Shown here: positions 10,880-22,763 of the stretch, one piece after another | Numbering within the stretch: the stretch's first letter is position 1 | How the letters are laid out: every line of letters begins with the position of its first letter | Source of the DNA: Dastarcus helophoroides | Lineage: Eukaryota; Arthropoda; Insecta; Coleoptera; Bothrideridae | Direction of reading: 5' to 3' | Assembly (NCBI GenBank): GCA_028583605.1 | Contig: CM053336.1 | Location: 25,033,004 to 25,097,003 of the forward strand | DNA: 64,000 nt | Made by a program: the position numbers and the translations under genes | The notes under the pieces: generated by a model | What the model saw: only the letters and a program-made list of their open reading frames with translations | What the model was told of the DNA's origin: nothing | Databases searched by the model: none

Positions 10880-12280
10880 AAAAAACTTATCTGTTACTGA
10901 TAGGCAACGCAGATGTGCGTATTATGTAAATCTGGAATCACACCAGCTGCTCATGGACTAAAATGTTCGAAATATTTTTCTGTCCATCACATCAAATGTA
11001 TTGACATGGTTAAGCCTCAATATGATCTCTTTAAGAGTACTGCAGGACTAGAATGGATTTGTAACACATGCCAAATTCCTGAAAACACTGTACCAAAGCC
11101 AACTGTGATTGCTATAAGGTCATCCTCCATCTAATAGATCTTATTTATAACTTTAAAGACGCGATCGAAGAGTTGAAAAAACAAGTATTAGTTAAATCGG
11201 AGTCAACCGGGGAGTTAAGCCTAGAAGAGATAGTAAAAAAGGTCACTGATAGACAATATCGTAAGAAAAACATCATGTTTTACAATATTCGAGAATTACC
11301 GCCCACATCATCAGTAGAAGATCGCAAAATTAATGACATAAACAGTGTTAAAGATATTTTGAGCTCAATGTCATTCAAAGAAAACAGCGTAAATATACTG
11401 AAATCCATACGAATTGGTAAATTCAACCCAAACTCTGTCAAACCACGACTGATCAAAATTAGCTTGGAAAATCAGGAGTTAGTCTCATCCATACTAAAAG
11501 GAATGAGAAATAGTCCTCGATATAAGCAACAGAATATCAGCATCTCGCCTGATCGCACTCCTAGGGAAATTGGCGATTACCGGAAACTTAAAGCTCAAAA
11601 AAAAAAAAAAGAAAAGCGAACGGTGAAACTGGCCTCTCTATTAAATATATTTATGGTATACCCCGCATAACTTTAAACAAATTGAAAGATTTAAACTGAT
11701 AGGATCCAGCAGTTCGTATTCAAATGTATATTATCAAAATATCCGTAGCATCCGCTATAAAACCACCATCTTCTTTAATTGTGAAAATTGTGACTGTAAA
11801 AAACGATCAAGTACGAAAATATCTAACTCTGAAATAATCATGATATATCAAAATGTGGGAGGCTTAAATTCTAAAATCAATGAATTTTCTGTTAATTGTT
11901 CCAGTTGTGATGCTGACATTGTAGTACTTGCAGAAACGTGGTTAAAAGATGATGTCTTATCCGATGAATTATTTTCCTCACAATTTCAAGTATTTCGTGC
12001 AGACAGGAAATTTGGTCGTGAAGAAGGGGTACTAATTGCTTTAAGAAATCAGTCCTTTGTTTCAATGCTAGATATAGAATCTCCAGTGCGAGCAATAGAA
12101 CTCGTGGGGATTAAAGCGCAGTATCATAGTTTCTTAATCAGCATTATAGCTTTATACATTCCTACTTCGCTAGGTATCAATGCATATAACACAATTTTCG
12201 ATTATCTGGAAATTTCTCTTGATTTTACTTTGCATATATGTATTATTGGAGATTTCAATATTCCTGAATTGTATGAATGT
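10880..12280 (+). mobile_element. Non-LTR retrotransposon 5' part (CR1/Jockey-like)
   Basis: Contains an ORF1 with a PHD-type zinc finger, an ORF1 C-terminal part, and the N-terminal half of an apurinic-like endonuclease of ORF2, all on the plus strand and in the order expected for CR1/Jockey-group LINEs. It stops abruptly at 12280 where the end of another transposon begins. The reverse transcriptase does not reappear after that transposon, so the LINE was truncated before or during the second insertion. Confidence 0.75.
10913..11670 (+). pseudogene. LINE ORF1, PHD zinc finger protein (broken)
   Basis: The first open part (10913-11134) begins MCVLCKSG and shows a C-x2-C ... C-x2-(Y) ... HH-x2-C ... 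W-x-C-x2-C pattern, a PHD-type finger as found in ORF1 of several CR1-group LINEs, where it is thought to bind nucleic acid. After a stop the frame resumes (about 11173-11670) with EEIVKKVTDRQYRKKNIMFYN, a segment typical of ORF1 proteins just before their RNA-binding fold, then R-x-GKF and KPRLIKISLEN and a lysine-rich end. The second cysteine pair is partly lost (C-S-K-Y), and at least one stop separates the halves, so the protein is not functional as it stands. Confidence 0.65.
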
Positions 12281-12287
12281 ACCGGGT
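11840..12287 (+). pseudogene. LINE ORF2 endonuclease domain, truncated
   Basis: The frame begins IYQNVGGLNSKINEF, the standard N-terminal block of LINE AP-like endonucleases (YQN-RGL), continues with DIVVLAETWL (the catalytic ET of the family), FRADRKFGREEGVLIALR, and reaches IIGDFNIPE (the catalytic GDFN block) before ending at the junction with the next element. The later S-D-H block and the whole reverse transcriptase are missing. In intact elements this domain nicks the target to prime reverse transcription. Confidence 0.75.
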
Positions 12288-12960
12288 GACCAACTAAGAA
12301 ACGACGCCGGCTGTATCTCAGGAACGAATCACTTTACAGCTTTGGAAAAAAAATTTCAATAAGAAAAGTGGCTCTCAAAAATCGCTGGAAAATATTTTTG
12401 AAGTTCTAAAATGACCGCTAGGTGGCGTAATAGGTAACACTTAACAGAAAATTAGAATTTTCTCGAAATTTTGCCTAATTAAGGTATATGGAAAATACAT
12501 GTATTGTAATCCTAGATTATTTTCGATTTGTTTTGCTTTACACTTTTTGTTTTGTCTTTAAAAATAAAGTGGTGGGGAGACGTAGAAAAAATTTTTTTAA
12601 ATATCTTTTACTTCAGTTAGCCTTAAGGAAATTTAACAAATTCAGTCTTTATAAAAAGAGTGCTATTTAGTCTATCGACGGCACTTTCACGTGTTTTTAT
12701 TTTAAAATTACTGTCGCTGCTACAGTGCGTTATATAAAATGGTAACAAATTTCGCCGTTTTTCTAAAAAAAATTAAATAGAATGATACGTCAATTTGGAT
12801 ATCTTAAAATAGAGAATTAAAAGTCCTAAATATCAGTAGAAATCGCAACTCGATATCTTTTGTCTAACCGAAGATATTGGCAAACAAAGTTTAAGTTATG
12901 AATAATCACATAGTTTGTCTACAAAACTGGTAAAGTGACCCTTGAAAAAAGTTAACGGCG
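12281..12960 (+). repeat. Left long inverted repeat
   Basis: Pairs with 13880-14510. Landmarks in common are GGTGGCGTAATAGGT (12421-12435), TCTCGAAATTTTGC (about 12462) and ATCGCAACTCGATATC (about 12841). Confidence 0.75.
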
Positions 12961-13086
12961 AAAATGAAATAAAAAAAGTGCAAATCTTTTAAGGTTGCAA
13001 ATGTGTTTACTACCTGCTCTTCTAACTGGATTGTTATTTCCGCTTTTACATTTCTTTATAAAATAAAAAATTGGTTTCAGGGGACA

Positions 13087-13735
13087 AGATTTGTATTTCA
13101 ATTTTTAAAATTAAAAAGATTTAAACAAATGAAGAAGCATTTAAAATGCCAACTAACCATTTATTTCAAATGCATAAAAATGCAAGCGATGCTGCTAAAT
13201 CTACGCGTGCAGTATCCCGAAAAACGTAATCAAAGTGAAAGAGTTTTCCTTCGACTGATACATCGCATACGCACCACAGGAAATGTGCATGTTGCTATGT
13301 TCAGAAGATAACGTAGAGGTGGCATCGAGCAAAATATTATAAATGTTTTAGAATATGTGAAATTTAATCCTCATTTAGGTGCAAGAACAATAGCTAATGA
13401 CTTGGGGATATGCTAAACCACCGTTCAAAACCAGGCCCACGTGGCAGGTTATATAGAAAGTGGAAGTCAGTTTTCTTGGCCATCCAGGTCCCCAGATCTG
13501 ACTTGCCTTGATTTTTATTTGTCAGGAGCATAGAAGACCTTGTTTTTGCCAACAAGCCTACAAAAGAAAGGGCATAATTTAAAGAATAAGAAACAATATT
13601 TAGAGAGGTAGAATGGTCAATGGTAAAAGTTAAAAAAGCAGTGTTGTTTATTCGTCAGAGGATTCACTGCATGAAAATGATGGGCTACAATCAGTTTGAA
13701 CATCTAAAGCTCCAGGATATTAATTTAACATTTTA
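13087..13735 (+). pseudogene. IS630-type transposase, internally deleted
   Basis: From about 13130 the frame reads LNLRVQYPEKRNQSERVFLR then IHRIRTTGNVHVAMFRR, a stop, then in the same frame EYVKFNPHLGARTIANDLGI, which are the two helix-turn-helix blocks of this transposase group. Further on, in another frame, WPSRSPDLTCLDFYLSGA (from 13477) is the C-terminal block preceding the third catalytic acid, and the end reads HCMKMMGYNQFEHL, like the family C-terminus. The region carrying the first two catalytic aspartates is missing, so the enzyme could not act. Confidence 0.75.
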
Positions 13736-13879
13736 AATGTAATGCAGTGTCTTTGTTTTTACTTTTTTGAATATTAGATTTTTTCTTTGATTAATTTTTT
13801 TACATTATTCAGTGTTATTACTATTAGATCATTTTAGGTATGTTAATTATTTTTTTTTTAAATTGTGACAAAAAATTTG

Positions 13880-14510
13880 TGCGTAGATTTTGTATTCTAA
13901 ATGGTAAACAGTGTCATCAAGCTTTTACGTCACTGAGATTTTATTTCCCAATATCTCCGGTTAGATAGATATCGAGTTGCGGTTTTCACCGATATCTGGG
14001 GCTTTCAATTTTCTATTTTAAGATATCAAAGTTGGCATATCTTCCTATTTAATTTTTTTTAGAAAAACGGCAAAATTTGTTACTATTTTATATAAGGCGC
14101 TGTAGCAAGGACAATAATTTTAAAATAAAAACATATAAAAATGCTTTCGATAGACGAAATAACACTCTTTCTATAGACTAAATTTGTCAAATTTTATCGA
14201 CGGTAACTTACCTTAATAATTTTTTTTTTCGATGTCTCTTCACCACTTTATTTTTAAAAATAGAAGAAGGAGTGTATAACAAAAACATATTTTAATTACC
14301 CTAGGATTACAATGCATGCATTTTCAATATACCTTAATTCAGCAAAATTTCGAGAAAATCCTAATTTTCTATTTAGCTTCACCTATTACGCCACCTAGCC
14401 GTATTTTAAGAAGCTCCACAAAGTATTCTTCCCAGATTTTAGACTTTTTTGACTAAGTAATTTTTTCGAGACAACTGGGATGTTCGTTGTGAAATAGCCG
14501 GTTTTACCTT
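13880..14510 (-). repeat. Right long inverted repeat
   Basis: Reverse-complement partner of 12281-12960 with about one substitution or indel every few bases in places, and long identical stretches elsewhere. Confidence 0.75.
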
Positions 14511-17500
14511 TTGGAAATTTAAACCTTTTTATAATAATTCACTTTCACTTTTTACCCAAATATCTTTGTCAAATAAAAATTGACACTCTTTAAAATTTAG
14601 ACCTGAATTGTACTGAAAAACTTTAAAATTCTTCGAAAAGGTATTCAATTCTTTAAAAAAATACATCAATTTAAAATGGATGTATTAGTAAATTATTGAC
14701 GGTTTAAAATTTGACTATTTAGAATTACATATTTGTTTAGAAATTTCAACCATAATTTTAACCTTTTAAAATTTTACTTTTTGAAATCATTGATTTTTTC
14801 AAATTTTGAATTTCTTCCTATTATTTTAATTTATGTGTAAAATACTTTTGTTGAAAAGTAAATTTAAAAAATTAAAATAGTTTAATATTAAAAATTTCAA
14901 CTTTTTTCAATGTGTTTTCAAAATCTTTCTTCAATTTTGCTTTTTCTGAAATTCAAATTTTTTTTGTAAATTCCGATTTTTTTTAAACTTACTTTTTAAA
15001 AAACTTGAGCTTTTTCGGAAAAATCGTGATAAAATTTTGAATTATGAAAATTTCGTTTTCTAAATTTGTCATTTTTAATTTTGTATTTTTTAAAAAATTG
15101 AACTTTTTAGATATTTGATATTTTCTGTTTGAAATATTGAACTTAAAATTTGGACTTTTTTAAAAATTAACCTTTTTTGAAAAGTTCAAAATTTTAAAAA
15201 TTTACTTTTTCTAAAAAAATACTTTATACAAAATATACTTTTTTGAAAAACCTTTTTCTAAACTGACTTTTTGAAATTTGACGAAATAGATTTTAAAAAC
15301 TTCAAATTCGTTTTTTGTTTTTAAATTGTTTGAAAAATAATTTTGAAACTAATTTCAAATTTGATTTTAAAAATTTGATTTTTCGGAAATTTGACTTTTG
15401 TTCAAAATCTTTAATTATGTCGAAAATTTCGACTTTTTGGAAATTTGATTTTATTTTAAATCTGGTTTCTTTCATAATGTTTTGACCATTTTTTAAAAAT
15501 GTCTAAATTTTTCCAAAATTTAACTTTTTCTGAAATTTTAAATTAATTTGAAAATATTAATTTAAATATTTTGAAATTTTTTTGAAAATTGACCTTTTTT
15601 TTGAAAAATTGGGTTTTTTTTTCAAAATTCGACTCTTTCTCAAAATTTTAATTTTTTTCTCCAAATTTCAAGTTTTTCTCCAAACGATTTCTATATAATT
15701 CCCAACTTTTTTGAAAAGTTTCACTTTTATTAAAAACTTTAATATTTTTTAAAAATTCGACTTTTAAATTTCGGTTTATTATTGAAAATTTCGACTTTTT
15801 AACAATGTGGACATCTCAACATAAAAACTTTTAAAAACTTTCTTTTTTAATATTTTGACTTTCTTTTCTGATTGGAAATTTCGATGTTTTTTAAGCTTTT
15901 GATTGTTTTAAGAATCTGGAGTGTTTTTCGAAATTTTTAATTATGATATTAATTTCGACTTTTTTAAAAAATTGTTTTCTTCCACAATTTAGTACTTCTT
16001 CCCAGAATTTTGACTTTTTTTAGACAAGTCAATTTGTTCGAGATTTCAACTTTTGGCGGAAATTTCGACCTTTTTGAAATACGATTTTAAAAATTTCGAC
16101 CGTTTTGGAAATTTAATTCTTTTTCTCAAAATATTTACTTTTTTAAAAAATTGACACTCTTTTTAATATTTAGACTTTTCTGAATTGTGAATTGAAAGGT
16201 TCGACGTCTTTTCAAAATTTCTTTTCTGGAAATTTTCAATTCATTTAAAAAATTAAGTTTTAAAAATTTGGATTTATTTTAAAATTTTGACGCTTTGAAA
16301 ATTTTGACTTATTTCAGAATTTCACTATTTTTTAAGAAATTCTAACCTTTTGATAATTTTAACCTTTTAAAATTGTGACTTGACTTTTTTCAAAATTCAA
16401 ATTTTTTTCTCGTAATTTTGAAATTTCAATTCCTTTATTTTTATTTATTTTGTAAAATCTTACTTTTGTTGAAATTTTAAACATTTAAATAAATAAAATA
16501 TTTATTATTAAAAATTTCAATTTTTTTAACAATGTAGACTTTTCAAAATTTTCTTTCTTCCAAATTTTGACTTTTTCTCTTAATGTCAACTTTTATGTTT
16601 GGAAATTCCGATTTTTTTGAAGATTTTGACATTTTTAAAAATCTTAAGTGTTTCTCAGAATGTTTAATTGTGATGAAAATTTTGACTATATTGAAAATTT
16701 GGTTTCCTCTACAATTTAGTACTTTTTCCTAAAATTTTGAGTATCTTTTTAAAAAATTAAATTTTTCGAGACGTCAACTTTTGATGGAAATTTTGACTGT
16801 TTTGAAATATTGACTTAAAAATTTGGACTTTTTTTAAAAAGTTGGACCTTTTTTGAAAAATTCAAAATTTTAGAAATTTCAGCTTTTTCTAAATAATTCT
16901 ACTTTTATATTCTTTTTAAAAGTTTATACTTTTTTGAAAATGAACGCTTTTTGTGAACGTTGCGACGTTTTTTAAAAATTTCAACTTTTTTGAAATTTTT
17001 AAATTTGTCTAAAAATTGAATTTTTAAAATGTTGATTTATTTCGGAATTTTGACTTTTTCGTTAGAAATTCCAAGTTTTTGATAATTTGGACTTTTCAAA
17101 TTTGTTAGTTAAAAGTTTCGTCGTGTTTTCAAAATTTCAACTTTTTTGGAATTTTTGAATTCGTTTAACAATTGAATTTTTGAAAACTTGAACCTATTTT
17201 AAAATTTTGAATTTTTGAAAAATTTTGATATATTTCGGAATTTTGACTTTTTATTTAGAAATTCCAAATTTTTGTTAATTGAAAGTTTCGACGTTTTTTC
17301 AAATTTTCAAGTGTTTTGGAAATTTTGAGTTCTCTTAAAAAATTCTATTCTTAAAAATTTTGAGCTATTTTAAAAATGTTGAGTTTTCTGAAAATTTTGA
17401 CTTATTTCGGAATTTCAATTTTTTTTGGAAATTCCAACTCTTAGAAAATTTGAACTTTTAAAAATCGTGATTTTAAAGCTTCGACTTTTTTTTTCCAAAT

Positions 17501-17870
17501 TTTAACTCTTTGGAACTTTTTGAATTCTTTTCAAGAATACGAATTTTTCAAAAATTTTGCGCCATTGAGTTTTTTGAAGATTTTTACTAATTTAGGAATT
17601 TCAACTTTTTTCTGATAATTTGGATTTTTCAAAATTGTGAATTAAAAGTTTTGACGTTTTTTAAAAATTTTGAATTCGTTTAAAACATTTCTAATTTTAA
17701 AAATTTGGAGTTATTTTAAAATTTTAAATTATTTGAAAATTTGAATTTATTGCAAAATTTCAACTTTTTTTGAAAATTTCGACCTTTTGATAATTTGAAC
17801 GTTTTTGGAAGTATCCATTTCTCGAAAGCTATTTTCTTTAAATGTTGAAGTTTCAAATAAAATCTCAGGA
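14511..17870 (+). repeat. Degenerate T-rich array
   Basis: Long run of TTTTTTCAAAATTTCGACTT-like units on the plus strand with variable spacing. No gene. It is followed by an A-rich counterpart at 18340-19560. Confidence 0.75.
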
Positions 17871-18339
17871 AAAAAATATACTCTTACCCAAGTACCATTT
17901 TATGATTAAAATGGTTTTTGTAATTTATTAACATAAATTCTGAATTTAATCTTGCGATTTTTCTTAGAATTTTTATTCGAAATTAAGAGTAAAGATACAA
18001 ATTTAAAGAGAATAATTCGAAAACTAAAATAATCCAACACTAAACTGAACATTAGCGAAATAATATTCAAAATTTAACTTCAAATTGGAAAATCCGGATT
18101 TCTTTCAAATAAATTTGGACAAATATCTGGATTTAGATTTAATTTTTTTAAATTTTTTTCAACATTTTGAATATTTTTTCAAAATTTGAATTTTGTATTG
18201 AAATTCTGAATTTAGATCAATATTTAGACTGATCAAAACTCGACAAAAACAAATGTTACTTTTTGAATGCTGATGCACTCACAATTAGGGAATTTGATCC
18301 CGGTCTTTATCGTCGTCTTAATCGAGTTAAATTGCTTGT
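17871..18339. other. Spacer between T-rich and A-rich arms
   Basis: Mixed AT-rich sequence with one more complex patch (about 18265-18340). No gene recognised. Confidence 0.4.
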
Positions 18340-19560
18340 ATAGAAAAAAAAAGAAAATCCAAAAAAATATGATAAGACAAATACATAAAAATAGAAAAAA
18401 ATACGATTAAAATTTCAAGAAAATTCTAAATGTTTGCTAAGATTAAATTTTAGGCTAAATTTTGAGAAAACATATCGAAATTTCGTTAAGGAATATCAGA
18501 ATTTTGGGAAAAATCGAAATTTCGAGAAAAAAGTCAAAACTGCTGTAAACGTTATTGTTACAGAAAACTAGAAATTTTGAGGAAACATGTCGAAATTTTC
18601 ATTTAGGTAAAAAAAAACTAATATCTTAGGCAAAATACGAACCCTATTACGCTCTTTTTTCAAACCAAATGAAAAATTCTATTAAAATTTCACAAAAGAC
18701 ATCGCAATTCCTATAAATTTTGTATGAAATATTATACATTTTTTCAGAGAAAAATGCAAGATTGTAAACAAAGTCAACAGTTTGAAAAATACTTGAAATC
18801 TCGGGAAATAAGATGAAATTTTTATATATAAATTTTGAGAAAACCATTCCCTTTAAAAACGAGAAAAAGACAATTTAGGAAAAAGTGAAACCTTAAGGAA
18901 TAAAATCAAAATTTCAACAAAAACGTTGAATTTGGAGAACAAATTTTGGATTTTTTTGCAAATTTTTGTTTTTTGCCGAAATTTTAATTTCTATGTACTA
19001 ATATTGATAAAAACAAAAAAAATAGTCCAGGATTTTCAAATAAAATCAAATTTTGATTAAATGCAAAATTTAAAAGAATTCATAATCAACTAAAAATTTG
19101 GATTTTAAAGTTAAAATAAAAAAAAATAGAGAAAGTTATTAAAAATTGCAACGTAAGATTAGATTTTTTGACAAAAAGGGCATTTTTCAATTGTGACTTC
19201 AAAGTTTTTCAATAAAAATCCAATTTTTAAAACTTTTCTTTGTAATTTTGACTTTTAATCCCGAAAAGCGGATTGAAATTTTATTTGTTTAGAATAAGTC
19301 GAGATTAAAATTGAAAGTATGAAATCTATTTAGATTACCTTTTTAGAATTTTTCGCTTTCCCACGAATTTTTAACTTTAGGCTAAAAATTTTTAAGTCAA
19401 AAAATATTGATGTTGAATACCAAAATTGTGAAATTTTTAGTAGAACTAAACAAGAAAACCCTTAATTGTGATTTATTGATTTCAAAAATCAATTCGAAAT
19501 TTAGGTAAAATTTTCCCTTTAATATCGAATAACCTACTTTTTTCTAGAAATTTCACTAGA
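18340..19560 (-). repeat. Degenerate A-rich array (reverse orientation of the motif)
   Basis: The same motif family reads here on the minus strand (AAATTTCGAGAAAAAAGTC on plus). Together with 14511-17870 it forms a T-arm then A-arm arrangement. Open frames such as 18647-18847 are composition artefacts. Confidence 0.65.
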
Positions 19561-19584
19561 ACATTTACAATCTATACACAACCT

Positions 19585-21330
19585 ATACGCCGCGATCGAT
19601 ATCTGACAAAGTACGTATCCAAAAAAATTAAAAATTTAACAACTAAGCAAAGTTGACAAGGCCAATACAACTAAAATATTGGCAAAGTTGTAATACTTTC
19701 GGTTATACCGGAAGTTTACACAAACTTCGTTATTTTAAATAAGACCCTAAATATTTTTGCATTTTTAGATTTAATTTAATATTTTAAGGCCAGTTTGAAT
19801 AATAAACATTGTTCTTAAAATTTATAGTTTTTGAGATAATTGGATTTTTATAAAAAATTTGACAAACGCCAGATCCCATGAAATTCTTTGTATCTTTTTC
19901 CAGAAACTAGATATTTATTTCATGTTTGGCACGTAAGTAGAATCCACACGAAGCAATCTTGCACAACTTTTATAGATTAAAAAACATTATACCGAGTGGT
20001 GATTTCACGACTGTACCTTTTGGTAAATTCAAACAGCGATAACTTTGTTATCTCAAATAGAACACCCTATATTTTTTTGGCCCATCTAATGCAGATTCTA
20101 ATATAGGCATTGCGGAAGTTTTTTTACAACTTTTGAAAATAATACAATTTTAACATTTTTTTTTTATTTCACCGTCATTGAATTCTTATTGAGTATTATA
20201 CTAGTGACATAATAAGTAGAGACAAATGAAATGTACTTAAAAAAAGAAATAATCGATATCGACATTTAAATTATAAAACAATCAATAAAATTACTTATAG
20301 TAGTTCATAGTGTGTGATAAAGCTAAAATTAAAACATGACTAGTTGACGTAATTGGAAATCCTATTTCGACATTTATTATCAACAACAGATTTTCTTTTA
20401 TCTGATTTCTCTTTGACAAAGTTGAAATTTGTGAGATTTCCTACCATTTGCTTTACTAGATTTCATGGGGGTTTAATTGGATATCGAACAAATTGATATG
20501 GAGCAAATTTATCACTGTATCACATGTTTGTGATATTACTCTCTTACATCTCAGAAAATAATAAACAATTTAAAATAATTCTCATTACTAAAAAAGATGG
20601 TCAGGCATGTTTTCATTTTAACTTCAACAAACACCATAAAATAAACTATAAATAATTTACCAAATGGTTTCCTGACAGTATAATTGTCGATAGAGATTTT
20701 TTCTACTCATAACTTTACTGATATGTTACCCGATAAAAGTTAATTTAAGGGGAAATGGGAAAAAAGTAAAAAATTGCAATTATTTTTAAAAGTTGTAAGA
20801 GCAACCCTTAAAAAGCTTATATTAGGTGAACGATACTTAAAATCTACATAAGATAGGCTGAAAAAATATAGGCTGTTACATTTGAGATAACAATCTTATC
20901 GTTGTTTGAACTTACGAAAATATGCAGACCTGAATTCAACACTTGGTATAATGTTTTTAAACTTATGAAAGTTGTGCTCTACTCACCTACTAAATATGAA
21001 ATGAATATCTAGTTTTTAGAAAAAGATACAAAGAATTTCGTGGAACCCCGCATCTGTTAATTTTTTTCAATAAAAATCCAATTATCTCTAAAACTATAAA
21101 TTTTAAGAACAATATTTGTTATTCAAAGGGGCCTTAAAATATTAAATTAAATCTAGAAATGCAAAAATATATATCTTATTTAAAATAACGAAGTTAGTGT
21201 CAACTTCCGGTGTAACCGGAAATACTACAACTTTGCGAATATTTTAGTTGTGTTGGTTCTATAGTCTTTGTTAATTTTTAAATGTTTTAGATAAATACTT
21301 TGCCAGATATCAATCACGGCGATTCCCGAA
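19585..21330. mobile_element. Foldback DNA element with about 580-bp inverted arms
   Basis: The left arm (about 19585-20165) and right arm (about 20760-21330) are inverted copies with shared blocks such as GAAATTCTTTGTATCTTTTT, AAATTTATAGTTTT and GAACAATATTTGTTATTCAA-type sequence. The central 600 bp carries no coding frame. Its segment 20251-20393 reappears at 63868-64000, so the family has other members. The outer ends read CGCCGCGATCGATATCTG against CGCCGTGATTGATATCTG. No transposase; this is a non-autonomous element of unknown superfamily. Confidence 0.7.
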
Positions 21331-22004
21331 GGGATAAACTGTATAAAAAGGTGAAACTTGCAAAGGTTTTTGTTGATAGATTAGGTTTATTTTTCGGTAA
21401 TTTAAACTTCACCATTTTGCTAATAATTGCTGTTACTATTTTTAGATTTTTTTTTGAAATTCAATTTTGAAAGCAAATCTGCGTATATACATTTAGTAGG
21501 TGGTAGACTGAGACTTTCAGTTGTCCGACATAGTACCAATCCAGGTATCACTAGGAGGCAGTGAAATGATGTTTACATTATGTTTCCGTCTCTGACACGT
21601 GAGACGGTTCCTGTTATTCTTCTTTCCTCATCATCTCCTTTTCTTTGTTTTTTTTTCATCCCTTTTATTTTTCTTATAATTATTAAAAACAAAGATGATG
21701 AATTCTCTTTGTGCAAAAAATCCGGACGTAAACTACCCTCCCGTTTGGATGTCCGGGTGGAGGGTGTGCGAGGGAATTCAAAATCGCCACGGACCAATTC
21801 TCTTTCAGATAATTTATTTAAAATTTAATTTTATAACATTCGAGGGTTAAACTCAAATCTAAACTCGGTTCATCAACACCTTCAAAGTGAAACACCGCAT
21901 GTGCTATCCCTGACAAAAACCCATGACTATCCATCCATTAGTCGGGTCCATTTGATTTGCCTTAATTACTAATTGCACACAAAGTTTCGACACAAGAGGG
22001 GAAG
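21331..22004. other. Intervening sequence with a GC-richer patch
   Basis: At 21541-21828 the sequence is less AT-rich and open in both directions (plus 21580-21828, minus 21573-21797). The minus frame is rich in charged residues (KREGSLRPDF, KKKQRKGDDEERR). Neither is recognised. It may be the 5' region of the LINE that follows, or debris of another element. Confidence 0.3.
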
Positions 22005-22169
22005 AGGCATACAAGACAGTCAAAGGCAGCAAATTCCTGAACGGTCCAGCTTGACACAGTAAGGATTTCTGTCTATAGAGATTCTTTTTTCCATAGAACT
22101 TTTAAGCTATGGAAGTCGTGTCCGAAAGAAATTTTCTCCAAAAATTACAACCTCTTCTTGTTTGCCATC

Positions 22170-22541
22170 ACTTGTAGACTATTGCAATTAGTTGAGGAAC
22201 CCACAAGCATTCCTGATGTTGAACCTGATCTACTCGACCTTTTTTTTACAAATTCTTCAAATTCGTATAAAATCACTGTGACATCGCCGCTTGGAAATTC
22301 CGATCACAAGCTTGTAGCAGCCTCTCGCTCGCTTTATATTTTACTTTTTTTTCGGACACAGCTCCGTAAGATTTGGCACTTTAACTCTGCTAACTGGGAA
22401 GAACTAGGAGACTTCTTTGCACCTGTTTCATGGCAAGATCCCTGCTTTAACTTAAACAACTTTTCCCTAATCGCCGAATCTATCACTGTTCTCCATTTTC
22501 AAAAGAAGTCGGCCTCCAGTAAATCTAGGTTCAGCAAATAA
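22170..22541 (+). pseudogene. LINE ORF2 endonuclease C-terminus
   Basis: Reads LLQLVEEPTSIPDVEPDLLD, FFTNSSNSYKITVTSPLGNS and DHKLVA: the L-DLF-T ... SPLGNSDH block holding the catalytic histidine of LINE endonucleases. It continues into WHFNSANWEELGDFF, typical of the segment between endonuclease and RT in this LINE group. The upstream residues (LFAIT) belong to a LINE C-terminus, showing a junction at about 22165-22175. Confidence 0.75.
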
Positions 22542-22763
22542 TGGGCTCCAACTTTGTAGATGCACGAAATTTTTGTACATAAGATATGGACAAGGCAAAA
22601 AGTCATTTTGATCGTAAAAAACGCCAGAGGCCTATTAACTGACAGAACGTTTTCAGATTTTCTTGGGTATTTGCAAAGTCGATTGAAAAAAATTTTGCAT
22701 CTCCTAATTTATCATAGTTTCTCAATGACAACAACAATAGTGTGACTTGCTGCAATTCCATCT

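Larger units (their letters stand above)
12281..14510 (+). mobile_element. IS630/mariner-like transposon with about 600-bp inverted repeats
   Basis: Left and right arms (12281-12960 and about 13880-14510) are long inverted repeats sharing blocks such as GGTGGCGTAATAGGT and the segment around AATAAAGTGGTG. Between them is a degraded transposase of the insect IS630 type. The left end starts ACCGGGTGACC and interrupts the LINE endonuclease; the right end is more decayed, so the exact terminus and target duplication cannot be fixed. Long arms plus an internally deleted transposase suggest a non-autonomous derivative. Confidence 0.7.
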
